Shown in pieces: positions 36,918-44,683 of a stretch of 64,000 nt of DNA. The stretch is from contig NZ_KE150412.1 in assembly GCF_000411255.1 (NCBI RefSeq), forward strand, positions 1,223,817 through 1,287,816, given 5' to 3'. A program made the translations under genes and the position numbers. This DNA comes from Paenibacillus sp. HGH0039. Its GTDB lineage: Bacteria; Bacillota; Bacilli; Paenibacillales; NBRC-103111. Each line of letters begins with the position of its first letter. Within the stretch, counting starts at the first letter, position 1. The notes beneath the pieces were generated by a model. It did no database searches. It was not told the origin of the DNA and was given only the letters and a program-made list of their open reading frames with translations.

Positions 36918-36946
36918 TAGCATGTCCGCAAGGGGCACAGGTATGA
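36918..36946 (-). promoter_or_regulatory. Sigma-G-like promoter of the 2Duf-spoVA operon
   Basis: On the minus strand TCATA (36946-36942), 17 bp, CATGCTA (36924-36918). This is one mismatch in each element from the forespore sigma-G pattern GYATR-N16/18-CATAMTA. It lies about 50 bp before the first gene, whose products are forespore proteins. Confidence 0.55.
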
Positions 36947-36968
36947 AAGGAAGGCATTGGAAAAACAA

Positions 36969-36999
36969 GAAAACGGCTTCCTCAGCAGAAGCCGTTTTC
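36969..36999 (-). terminator. Terminator of the small hydrophobic peptide gene
   Basis: GAAAACGGCTTC-7-GAAGCCGTTTTC; on the minus strand it is followed by TTGTTTTTCC. It starts 13 bp after the stop of the 22-codon gene. Confidence 0.8.
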
Positions 37000-37012
37000 C
37001 GGTGATCCGTTA

Positions 37013-37081
37013 TCAGAAAAGAAACAAAATCGCCACAAGCAGTATAAACAAAACGAGTACAATCAGCATGTTCAGGTTCAC
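37013..37081 (-). CDS. 22-residue hydrophobic membrane peptide
   Basis: A very short gene in the 417-bp gap between the DUF421 gene and the giant repeat gene. It reads MNLNMLIVLVLFILLVAILF plus two residues from GTG 37081. AAGGAG lies eight bases upstream, a TATAAT-type -10 lies about 55 bp upstream (37142-37135 as CATATAAT), and a good terminator lies directly downstream. These four signs together argue it is real. The membrane stretch resembles the tail of YjcZ-family sporulation peptides (xxVLFILLxI), but the Gly/Tyr-rich head is missing, so the family is uncertain. The -35 is poor. Confidence 0.55.
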   Translation of the reverse strand: MNLNMLIVLVLFILLVAILFLF

Positions 37082-37221
37082 AGCCGTTTCTCCTTCAAGC
37101 GAGATTTCGAACATGGAACATTCAGGGATACCCCATTATATGCGTCTAGTGCCGCAAATGATTGTTCGGAAGGTGACGGACGATCCGCCTATTTTATAAA
37201 AAAAGGAGGCTTTCCCCCAGC

Positions 37222-37247
37222 ACAAACACACAGACGAACATAAGATA
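37222..37247 (+). promoter_or_regulatory. Sigma-K-like promoter of the giant repeat gene
   Basis: AC (37222-37223), 15 bp, CATAAGATA (37239-37247), which fits the mother-cell sigma-K pattern AC-N16-CATANNNTA with a spacer one base short. The implied start is about 33 bases before the TTG. No sigma-A promoter is seen here. Confidence 0.55.
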
Positions 37248-37286
37248 AAAGGCAAATATCCAAAAATTAGAAGGAGGAACTTCCTC

Positions 37287-37916
37287 TTGTCTTTTCCCAG
37301 CGACAGTCAATTTTTTCCCGTGACTTTAAACGGCGTTCCCGTAGGCGATCCGGTTGCGGATGTGAGTCCGGCCAGCACGGATATCGTCGGGAATGCCCAG
37401 TTCCCCGCCGCTTACGTTTCATACGACACGATTTATGTCTATTTCCGTCTGAGGCTGAACGGAGACCCCCGCGCCAAAACCGGGTTCGATAACTTTGCCT
37501 GGGGGGTTCTTTTCAATACCGACAACAATCCCGCCACTTACGAATGGGTTCTTGCCGTCAACGGCCAGAATGCCAGTATCGATCTCATCGAAAATAAAAT
37601 AAAAGTGCCGAACACCTTTAACGACCCGGCCGAAGGCATTGACGGAAAAGGGACGCCGGCCTATACGCGCCCGATTATTAATTTCGATCTGGCGCGGGTG
37701 AAGCCGACCGGCGACGGGTCCCGTTTCGGCGGAAATGAAAATTATTTTCTCGATTTTTTCATACCGGCTTCCGTCCTGTTCGGAGCGCTCGGGATTACGA
37801 GTCAGACGCCTCTCCAGTTTATTTTTTTCAGCTCCGCCAACAATAACAACTTCAACAAAGATTTTCTGATTCCCGCAGGCAGCACGTTCACCTCGGGTTT
37901 CAGCGATCCCGTTGCG
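37287..37916 (+). other. N-terminal beta domain of the giant protein
   Basis: Codons 1-210, distinct from the repeats. Features are aromatic-rich strands, a Gly/Asn/Phe-rich stretch (FFSSANNNNFNKDFLIPAGS) and no secretion signal at the first residues SFPSDSQFFPVTLNG. Similar to no repeat unit; resemblance to CBM9-type domains is by eye. Confidence 0.45.
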
Positions 37917-40900
37917 CCTCAAGGGTTTAACGCGCAGGCCAGACTCGTCCTGACCAAAACCTTGACCTCTTCGCCGGGAGCGGCCGTCCTGACCGGACAG
38001 GTGGCATCGTATACGGGGACCCTCGCGATATCGAACCAGGGGAAAAGCCAGGCCAACGCCGTGCTGATTACCGATGCGTTAGGACTGGACACGGTGTCCT
38101 CCCTGACCGTCTCCGGCGTTACCCAGGGCCTCTCCACGGTTAATCTGCTGGGCAGCACAATCAGTTGGAACGCGGGAAATCTTGCACCCGGCCAAACTGT
38201 GACACTGACCTTTACCGTGCAGGGAGCTTTCCTGACTGCCGGAGACGGCAGCCGCATCCTGAATACGGCCGCGGGAACCGGATTCGACAGTCTGACCGGA
38301 CAGGTGATTACAGCCGGACCGGCAACGAACTCTATTGCCGTCGTAACGGCGGGAGGCGTCACGGGCACCGTATACAACGGGATGACCGCACTGCCCCTTG
38401 CCGGCGCCGCCTTGCAGCTTACAAACGCCCAGAATCAGGTGCCCGTTAACCAAACGAGTGGAACCGGAGGGGCGTACGGCTTTTCCAATCTGGTACCGGG
38501 AACTTATAATCTCACGGTTTCTTTTGCCGGATTCGTTGCCCAAACCGTATCTGTAACGGTTAACGCCGGGACCGTCACTCCGCTGGACATCACCCTGCGG
38601 CCCCAGCCGGCTTCTCTGAGCGGAACCGTTGCGGATCAGGCGGGAAACGCGCTTCCCGGAGCCGTTATCCGCGTCAAATCCCCGTTCGGCGCCATCGTCG
38701 CCGAAACGACTGCCGACGCGGCGGGACAATACCAGCTCTCGGTTCCCGCCGGAACGTATACCGTAATCGCGACTGCGAACGGCTTCCAGTCCGAGGTTCG
38801 TACCCTGCAGCTTCAGCCGGCGCAAAGCGTATCCGCTTCGTTTAACCTTGCGGCTCTGCCGGGTACCGTAAACGGCGTGATCACCGTCTCCGGCACAGGA
38901 ACTCCACTTGCCGGAGCGCTCGTAGAAGCGTTAAACGAACGAGGCCAGCAGATCGCTGCCGCCGTCAGTGCCGCGGACGGGTCGTATGCGATAAACAGCC
39001 TCGCGCCGGGCAATTACCGCATCCGCGCAAGCGAAGCCGCATTCACGACGGATATTGCCGGAGCGGCGGTCCGCGCGGGTCAGACGGCAACCGTCAATAT
39101 CGGCTTAAGCCCTGCTCCGGGCACGCTTACCGGCCAGGTAACGGATGCTTTGTCCGGTGTACCGTTAAGCGGCGCCGTCGTCCGTGTCGTCACGGTTGAA
39201 GGGATAACCGCGGCAACCACGGTAACCGATGCCGGAGGAACTTACGTCATCAACAGTCTGCAGCCAACCAATTATACGGTCACGTTCAGCGAAACAGCGT
39301 ATGCCAGCCAGACGACAGGCGTTTCGATTGCGCCCGGCGCCCAAAGCGTGCTGAATATCGCGCTGCAGCAGTTGGCGGGCTCCATTACCGGAATGGTGAC
39401 GGACCTGAACGGGAATCCTCTGGAAAATGCGGTGGTCCGCGTTTTCATGAACAGTTTTGTCGTCGCCACGCTGAATGCCGACCAGAACGGACGGTTCGAC
39501 ATTCACGGGCTCGCTCCCGGTTCCTACACGGTCCGTGCCGAAACACCGGGTTACCAGCGCCAACTGATCGGCGCCTTCATCCAGCCCGGAGAAATTGTTG
39601 AGGTCGATTTCGCCCTGGCTCCTCAGCCCGGCACTTTAACGGGAACCGTTACAGCGGGGACGTCGCCCGTATCGGGAGCGGTCCTCGTGGTGCGTCAGAC
39701 GGACAACAGTGTAATCGGGCGGACGATTACTTCCGCCGACGGCACTTACGTACTGGAGGAGCTGGCGCCGGGAACTTATACGGCTGCCGTTTTTGCCGAC
39801 GGGCTCCAGACTCAGATTAAAGGTTTCAGTATAACCGCCGGACAGACGACCACCGTTTCCTTTAACCTGGAGCCTTTACCGGGGATTGTTGCCGGAACCG
39901 TATACAACGCCTCCACTAACCAGCTCCTTGCGGATATTCCCGTTGCGGTACGCATTGTGGACACGAACGGACTTGTGATCCAGAGTTTGTTTACGGACCA
40001 GTTCGGCGCATTTACGGCTCCTAACCTGGCACCCGGCAGTTACACGACGATCGTGTCCTCCACTGACTTTCAGACGAATCTCGTCAGCTTCCTGATCGCC
40101 GCCGGACAGACAACGACGATCCGCGTGAGTCTGATTCCGAGCCCCGGACAGATCAGCGGAACGGTAACCGCCGCGGGAACGGACACGGGCATTTCCGGCG
40201 CCTCCGTCCGGATCAGCAACTATACGGGGACGCTGATCACTACCGCTCTTACCGACAGCAGCGGTTATTTCAGGGCAGAGGGCCTGGCTCCCGACACGTA
40301 CATCGTCACGGCTTCCCAAACGGGCTTCCAGCAGGGGAGCATCGGAGCCATTGTGAGCTCCGGTCAAACGACGACCACCGGTCTCAGCCTGCTCCCGTTT
40401 CCCGGATCGGTCAGCGGTGCGGTCTCCCCCGCCGTGGACGGGACCGTGATCCAGATTTACGACCGGAACAATCTGCTGATCAACGAAGAGCTGGTGACCG
40501 CGGGGAACGGGACGTTCCGATTCGATTCGCTCGCGCCGGGCGCCTATATCGTGACGGCAACACCGCCCGGCTACGCCTTAGCGAAAGCGGGCACAGTCGT
40601 GGAAGCCGGCCGGGAATCAAGCGTGTCGCTTACTCTCTCCCCGCTGTTGTCGGTTCTTACGGGCCGCATCACGGATACCGCGGGCAGCCCTTTAGATACC
40701 GCCGTCATCCGGATCTTGGACGGGAATGAAACCTTGCTGGGAACGGGTCATGCCGATGCAAACGGCGCTTATGTCGTCGACAACATTCCCGCAGGCAATC
40801 ATTTTCTTGTGGCTGCGGCTCCCGGATTCTCGACCGTTGTCCTTGGCGTCGCAACCCTCCCCGGTGTGGATTTGACGGGAATCGATATCCGCCTCGTCCC

Positions 40901-42998
40901 CGATTCCGGGTCCGTCAGCGGTCAAATAACGAACGCTTCGGACGGGAGCCCGCTTCCTTCCGCTACTGTATTGATCCGCAGCGCGGACGTGAGCAACCTT
41001 CTTATTGCGACAGCTACCAGTTCCCTGTTCGGCAATTTCTTCGTAAGCGGTCTGTCTCCGGGTGCTTATACCGTGGTTGCGGAAGCGGAGGGATTCGCGG
41101 CAGGCACGGCCGGAGCCATCGTGGTCAGCGATCAGGAAACGGCAGCCAGTCTGGCTCTCCGGCCCCTAAGCGGCGTAGTAACGGGCAGCATAACGGACCG
41201 CTCGGGCGCTATCCTGACCGGTTCGGAAATCCAGATCAAGATCTTCAACGAAGCGGGGATTCTCCTGTTCGCTTACCTGGCCGATGCAGACGGGCGCTTT
41301 ACAACGCCGGAGCTGGCGCCCGGCAACTATGTCCTTACGGCATCCGCTCCGGGCTTCGCTTCCGCCTCCGTGCTCGCCGCGGTCACTGCCGGTTCGACGG
41401 GCACCGTTACGCTCGTTTTGACCCAGCAAAATTCGCTTCTGACCGGCAATGTCATCAACCGGAACGGATCCGCTCCCGTGCCCGGAAGCATTGTCACTCT
41501 GCTGAACGCGGCCGGTCAGACGGTCGATCAATCGGTTTCCGATCTGAGCGGAAATTTTACGATCGACAACGTAACCGCCGGTGCCTATACGCTGAGCGTT
41601 ACCTGTGACGGTTTCGGCAGCACCTCCCTCGGTGTCGTGCTCCGGCCCGGGCAAACGACGGCCGTCACCGTCCCGCTGGAGCCGTCACCCGGCAGTGTCA
41701 GCGGCTTCGTCATCGACCGTGTTACTTCGGCCCCCCTGGCGGGAGCGGACGTCCGGATCGAAGATGCGGCCGGTGTGCCGGTTAATACGGTTCAAACCGA
41801 CAGCAGCGGGTTTTATCTCTTCAATAATCTCAGTTCCGGAGATTATAAAGTGACAGCCGAAGCGGCCGGTTTCGGCTCGCAAAACGGCGGTGCTCCGGTA
41901 GCTCCCGGACGGAACACCGATTACAGCTTTGCCTTGATCCCGCTGCCTGCTTCTCTATCCGGCACGGTGAGTAGCGCAGCCGGCGCCAGGCCTCTTGCCG
42001 GTGTCCTTGTGGAAGTCCGCCAGCTCAACACATACGGCACTGTCCTAACGGATACGACGACCGATGCGGCCGGCCGTTATACGCTGGGCGGCCTTCCTCC
42101 CGGCAATTACACGGCCGTGTTCAGCCTATCGGGCTTCGGACAGCAGACAGACGCCTTTTATGCCGCCCCCGGGCAAAATACGGTCGTGGACGCCCGGTTG
42201 TCTCCGACGTCAAACGATTTGAACGGGACGGTCGTGACACCGCCAACCGTTCCCGTGTTTCCGCCACCCCCGGTGGTGGACGTCTACGACGACCGGAATA
42301 CGCCGGTCGTGACGGTCCCGACGGACCCGTCCGGGCAGTTCACGGCTGACGGGATAGCCGCGGGCGACTACACGGTCGTCGTGCAGAAGCCCGGCCTGTC
42401 GTACAGCCAGCAGGTTGTAACGGTGGTCCCCGGCTTTGCCCCGAATGTCGTCCTCTCCCCGGGGAGCCCGTCGCTTGCCGTTACGGGCGCCGTTCTGGAC
42501 GAATCGACCGGCAATCCGGTTCCGGGCGCCTCCGTCCAGATTCTGAACGAGAATTTAACGCCGGTCGACCGGACGCTAGCCGACGGAACGGGTGTGTTCC
42601 TGCTGGGCAGCCTGCGCCCCGGAAGTTACACGGTTACCGTATCCAGCGAGCTCTTCGGCTCCAAGTCGGCCGCAGTTTCCCTGGCTGCCGGAACTCCGGC
42701 TCCCCCTGTAAACGTGGCGTTGAACCCTTTGTTCGGCACTTTGACGGGCACGGTGACGGACAGGAACGGACGGCTCTTATCCAACGTGTTCGTTCAGCTC
42801 TTCGATCCTTCCGGGCTCTTCCTGAGAAGTGTGACGACCAGTACCCGGGGCGTGTATACGGTCACTAATCTGGCCCCCGGCTTCTACTCCGCGCGCTTCA
42901 CGCTCGAAGACAAACAACCGGCCGTGCGCACACTGATCATCGCCGCGAATGAAACGACCGTTCTAAATGTCGTCCTGGAGGACGATACGGAGGAATAA
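37287..42998 (+). CDS. Giant 18-repeat carboxypeptidase-regulatory-like surface protein
   Basis: A 1903-residue protein and the only long plus-strand gene between 20 and 60 kb. Residues 1 to about 210 form a beta-rich domain (FDNFAWGVLFNTDNNPATYEW; ENYFLDFFIPASVLFGALG) reminiscent of CBM9/DOMON folds. About 215-350 is DUF11-like (VASYTGTLAISNQGKSQANA, LAPGQTVTLTFTV). From about 352 to the end come some 18 tandem repeats of 80-89 residues with the pattern SGTVTD..G.PL.GA.V, TDA.G.Y....L.PG.Y.V, matching CarboxypepD_reg-like beta-sandwiches. There is no signal peptide, LPXTG, S-layer or membrane segment, and only one cysteine (repeat 13). The start is TTG 37287 with AGGAGG nine bases before it. 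The sigma-K-like promoter and spore-gene neighbours suggest a spore coat or exosporium protein; this is inference. Confidence 0.85.
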   Translation: MSFPSDSQFFPVTLNGVPVGDPVADVSPASTDIVGNAQFPAAYVSYDTIYVYFRLRLNGDPRAKTGFDNFAWGVLFNTDNNPATYEWVLAVNGQNASIDLIENKIKVPNTFNDPAEGIDGKGTPAYTRPIINFDLARVKPTGDGSRFGGNENYFLDFFIPASVLFGALGITSQTPLQFIFFSSANNNNFNKDFLIPAGSTFTSGFSDPVAPQGFNAQARLVLTKTLTSSPGAAVLTGQVASYTGTLAISNQGKSQANAVLITDALGLDTVSSLTVSGVTQGLSTVNLLGSTISWNAGNLAPGQTVTLTFTVQGAFLTAGDGSRILNTAAGTGFDSLTGQVITAGPATNSIAVVTAGGVTGTVYNGMTALPLAGAALQLTNAQNQVPVNQTSGTGGAYGFSNLVPGTYNLTVSFAGFVAQTVSVTVNAGTVTPLDITLRPQPASLSGTVADQAGNALPGAVIRVKSPFGAIVAETTADAAGQYQLSVPAGTYTVIATANGFQSEVRTLQLQPAQSVSASFNLAALPGTVNGVITVSGTGTPLAGALVEALNERGQQIAAAVSAADGSYAINSLAPGNYRIRASEAAFTTDIAGAAVRAGQTATVNIGLSPAPGTLTGQVTDALSGVPLSGAVVRVVTVEGITAATTVTDAGGTYVINSLQPTNYTVTFSETAYASQTTGVSIAPGAQSVLNIALQQLAGSITGMVTDLNGNPLENAVVRVFMNSFVVATLNADQNGRFDIHGLAPGSYTVRAETPGYQRQLIGAFIQPGEIVEVDFALAPQPGTLTGTVTAGTSPVSGAVLVVRQTDNSVIGRTITSADGTYVLEELAPGTYTAAVFADGLQTQIKGFSITAGQTTTVSFNLEPLPGIVAGTVYNASTNQLLADIPVAVRIVDTNGLVIQSLFTDQFGAFTAPNLAPGSYTTIVSSTDFQTNLVSFLIAAGQTTTIRVSLIPSPGQISGTVTAAGTDTGISGASVRISNYTGTLITTALTDSSGYFRAEGLAPDTYIVTASQTGFQQGSIGAIVSSGQTTTTGLSLLPFPGSVSGAVSPAVDGTVIQIYDRNNLLINEELVTAGNGTFRFDSLAPGAYIVTATPPGYALAKAGTVVEAGRESSVSLTLSPLLSVLTGRITDTAGSPLDTAVIRILDGNETLLGTGHADANGAYVVDNIPAGNHFLVAAAPGFSTVVLGVATLPGVDLTGIDIRLVPDSGSVSGQITNASDGSPLPSATVLIRSADVSNLLIATATSSLFGNFFVSGLSPGAYTVVAEAEGFAAGTAGAIVVSDQETAASLALRPLSGVVTGSITDRSGAILTGSEIQIKIFNEAGILLFAYLADADGRFTTPELAPGNYVLTASAPGFASASVLAAVTAGSTGTVTLVLTQQNSLLTGNVINRNGSAPVPGSIVTLLNAAGQTVDQSVSDLSGNFTIDNVTAGAYTLSVTCDGFGSTSLGVVLRPGQTTAVTVPLEPSPGSVSGFVIDRVTSAPLAGADVRIEDAAGVPVNTVQTDSSGFYLFNNLSSGDYKVTAEAAGFGSQNGGAPVAPGRNTDYSFALIPLPASLSGTVSSAAGARPLAGVLVEVRQLNTYGTVLTDTTTDAAGRYTLGGLPPGNYTAVFSLSGFGQQTDAFYAAPGQNTVVDARLSPTSNDLNGTVVTPPTVPVFPPPPVVDVYDDRNTPVVTVPTDPSGQFTADGIAAGDYTVVVQKPGLSYSQQVVTVVPGFAPNVVLSPGSPSLAVTGAVLDESTGNPVPGASVQILNENLTPVDRTLADGTGVFLLGSLRPGSYTVTVSSELFGSKSAAVSLAAGTPAPPVNVALNPLFGTLTGTVTDRNGRLLSNVFVQLFDPSGLFLRSVTTSTRGVYTVTNLAPGFYSARFTLEDKQPAVRTLIIAANETTVLNVVLEDDTEE
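38341..42998 (+). repeat. About 18 degenerate tandem protein repeats (about 86 codons each)
   Basis: Units begin with an S/T-x-S/T-G-x-V/I motif, for example ASLSGTVADQAGNALPGAVI, TLTGTVTAGTSPVSGAVL, SVSGQITNASDGSPLPSATV and TLTGTVTDRNGRLLSNVFVQ, and each has a L-x-PG-x-Y segment. The copies differ widely in DNA and protein sequence, so the array is old, not a recent slippage product. Unit 16 has an unusual proline run (VFPPPPVVDVYD). Confidence 0.85.
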
Positions 42999-43006
42999 AC
43001 GAATCA

Positions 43007-43048
43007 CACAAAAATCCCCGCCGGGTTTCTCCGGCGGGGATTTTTGTG
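43007..43048. terminator. Bidirectional terminator, 18-bp perfect stem
   Basis: CACAAAAATCCCCGCCGG, 6-base loop, CCGGCGGGGATTTTTGTG. It serves the giant gene (stop at 42998) on the plus strand and the converging CDF gene on the minus strand. Confidence 0.93.
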
Positions 43049-43094
43049 ATCTTTTCTACGGTTTAAAAGGTTTAAACGATTCGATTGGAGGCCG

Positions 43095-44081
43095 TTACCG
43101 GTTGGCGGTAGGCACCCAGTCCTTCACGCCGTTATCTTCGAGAATTCCCAGCGTGACGTCCGCGATATCGGGGTCTCCCAGCAGCTTGTCGCGCACACGG
43201 AATTTGATATCGTCCGCTTCGGCAAGCGTCAGGCCCGGTTTCAGTTCGATCAAGCCTTCCACATGGTAGTACCGGCCTTCCTGAAGAACGCGCAGCTGAT
43301 AAATGTCCGTCACCAGCGTTTCGGAAAAAATAATCCCGGACACCTTGTCCTCCACGTCGGGAGGCGCGGATACGCCGATCAGGCCGACCATATTGTCGTA
43401 GCCGACGCGGAACGCGACGAATATCATAAGCAAACCGATCAGGATAGTCATCAGTCCGTCAAGGGCGCTGAAATTCGTAAGCGAGGTAACCACTACCGCA
43501 ATAAGAGCCAGCAGAGCACCCGTAGTCGCAACCAGATCTTCGTAGAAAACGAGCCGCGTCGGAGGGGCCGCACGTTTCACATGTTTGAAGGAAGCTTTGA
43601 CGATTCCAAAACCGGACGCTTCCGCCCTGGACTCTTTGATGACCTCCTTCATCGCCTTGTACAGCACGTAGCCGTCAATCACGATCGACAGGATCAGAAC
43701 CGAAAGATTCAGCCAAAATCCGTGTGATTCGGCCGGATGCTGCAGCAGGTGCAGCCCTTCTCTTATCGTTTCGTAGGCCATGAAGGTGACGACGAGAACC
43801 GCAATCATGCAGAAAATATTGATGACGCGGCCGAAACCCGTCGGAAATCGGCGGGTCGCCTTTTTCTCCGCAAGTACGCTTCCGGTAAATACGAACATCT
43901 GGTTGACGGCATCCGCAATGGAGTGCATGGTGGATGCGAACATGGCACCGCTGCCCGTGAGCGAAGCGGCGACACCTTTTACGATAGCAATAATCGTATT
44001 GCCCAAGGCCGCCGTAGCCGAAGACATATTGCCTTTCTTGATCAACTCCAACCAATTCGTGCGTTCAGCATCCGGGTCCAT
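43095..44081 (-). CDS. Cation diffusion facilitator (CDF) transporter
   Basis: A 328-residue CDF antiporter that exports a divalent cation. It has six expected membrane segments. Metal-site residues are visible as the HSIADAVNQ His-x3-Asp in segment 2 and FYEDLVATTGALLAL in segment 5. A C-terminal cytosolic ferredoxin-like domain (RYYHVEGLIELKPGLTLAEA) follows. The metal (Zn, Co, Fe, Mn) cannot be told from this. I chose ATG 44081 (MDPDAERTNWLELIKKG) with AGGAGG twelve bases before it; in-frame codons up to 44231 overlap a structured leader. Confidence 0.88.
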   Translation of the reverse strand: MDPDAERTNWLELIKKGNMSSATAALGNTIIAIVKGVAASLTGSGAMFASTMHSIADAVNQMFVFTGSVLAEKKATRRFPTGFGRVINIFCMIAVLVVTFMAYETIREGLHLLQHPAESHGFWLNLSVLILSIVIDGYVLYKAMKEVIKESRAEASGFGIVKASFKHVKRAAPPTRLVFYEDLVATTGALLALIAVVVTSLTNFSALDGLMTILIGLLMIFVAFRVGYDNMVGLIGVSAPPDVEDKVSGIIFSETLVTDIYQLRVLQEGRYYHVEGLIELKPGLTLAEADDIKFRVRDKLLGDPDIADVTLGILEDNGVKDWVPTANR

Positions 44082-44192
44082 AAGAAAATAAATCCTCCTA
44101 AGTAAAAAGGTAGTTAGGGATAGGTTACCACGAAACCATTCCGCCAAATCATCCATACGCGGACGGGTAAGAGCGGTTTCATTTTCAACCCG

Positions 44193-44261
44193 AAAAAACC
44201 CCTTTCGTTTGCGGCGCTTCGGGCAAGTCATCCTTGCCGGCAGCCGTGCAATAGAAAGGGG
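44193..44261 (-). promoter_or_regulatory. Structured terminator-like element before the CDF gene
   Basis: On the minus strand CCCCTTTC (44261-44254) pairs with GAAAGGGG (44206-44199) and is followed by six T residues. Inside is a perfect GGCAAG-5-CTTGCC hairpin (44238-44222). It could be the terminator of the acidic protein gene 20 bp upstream, or a ligand-controlled attenuator of the CDF gene starting about 110 bp downstream. No known riboswitch class was recognised. Confidence 0.5.
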
Positions 44262-44281
44262 ATCTCCTGTGTCCGGACCGG

Positions 44282-44572
44282 TCAGCTCCAGACGTTCTGT
44301 CTTTCCTTGGACTGGATCGCGCCCGACGGGTCCAGATCCACTTCGCCGTCGGCCGCCGAATCGTCGGCCCGCAGCCCGATCCGCTCGTGGGCGCTGACAT
44401 CCTCGAATATTTTGAGCGGAATCGTATCGTCGGCGGACTTGCCGCCTGTCGTTACATCTTCAAAAGAGGACTGGCGGATTTCACCGCCCCGGGTATCCGT
44501 TAAGCCCTCGGCTCCGGGACCAGCCTTTGCCGGCGTGTCCGTTTGCTTGCCGCTCTCGGTCTGCCTGTTCAC
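44282..44572 (-). CDS. Acidic hydrophilic protein of unknown function
   Basis: A 96-residue protein, low in hydrophobic residues and rich in Asp, Glu, Gly, Thr and Ser. It carries two conserved-looking cores, IRQSSFEDVTTGGKSADDTI and LKIFEDVSAHERIGLRADDS. There is no signal peptide or membrane segment. The start GTG 44572 has GAGGAGGA eight bases away, which is the best evidence it is a gene. It is followed by the terminator-like element at 44193-44261. It lies 111 bp after the ABC permease gene. I do not recognise a family. Confidence 0.6.
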   Translation of the reverse strand: MNRQTESGKQTDTPAKAGPGAEGLTDTRGGEIRQSSFEDVTTGGKSADDTIPLKIFEDVSAHERIGLRADDSAADGEVDLDPSGAIQSKERQNVWS

Positions 44573-44683
44573 TGCGCATTCCTCCTCGTCATCGTCGTCG
44601 CTATCCTCGCGGAAAGGTTCCGATGATAGGTTTCCCGACTGCCGAACATGCTACTCCCGCCGTTCCGTCTCCCCTTACCCGGC

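Noticed and set aside
36957-37199. 80-codon plus-strand frame in the spore gap
   Set aside because: Overlaps the terminator and the minus-strand peptide gene, which has better signals.
38341-42998. Recent repeat expansion in the giant gene
   Set aside because: Units differ strongly in DNA sequence and length, so no recent slippage or assembly duplication is indicated.
44569-44649. 26-codon frame overlapping the start of the acidic protein gene
   Set aside because: Weak ribosome site, Arg/Thr-rich, no homology-like features; possible but unsupported leader peptide.
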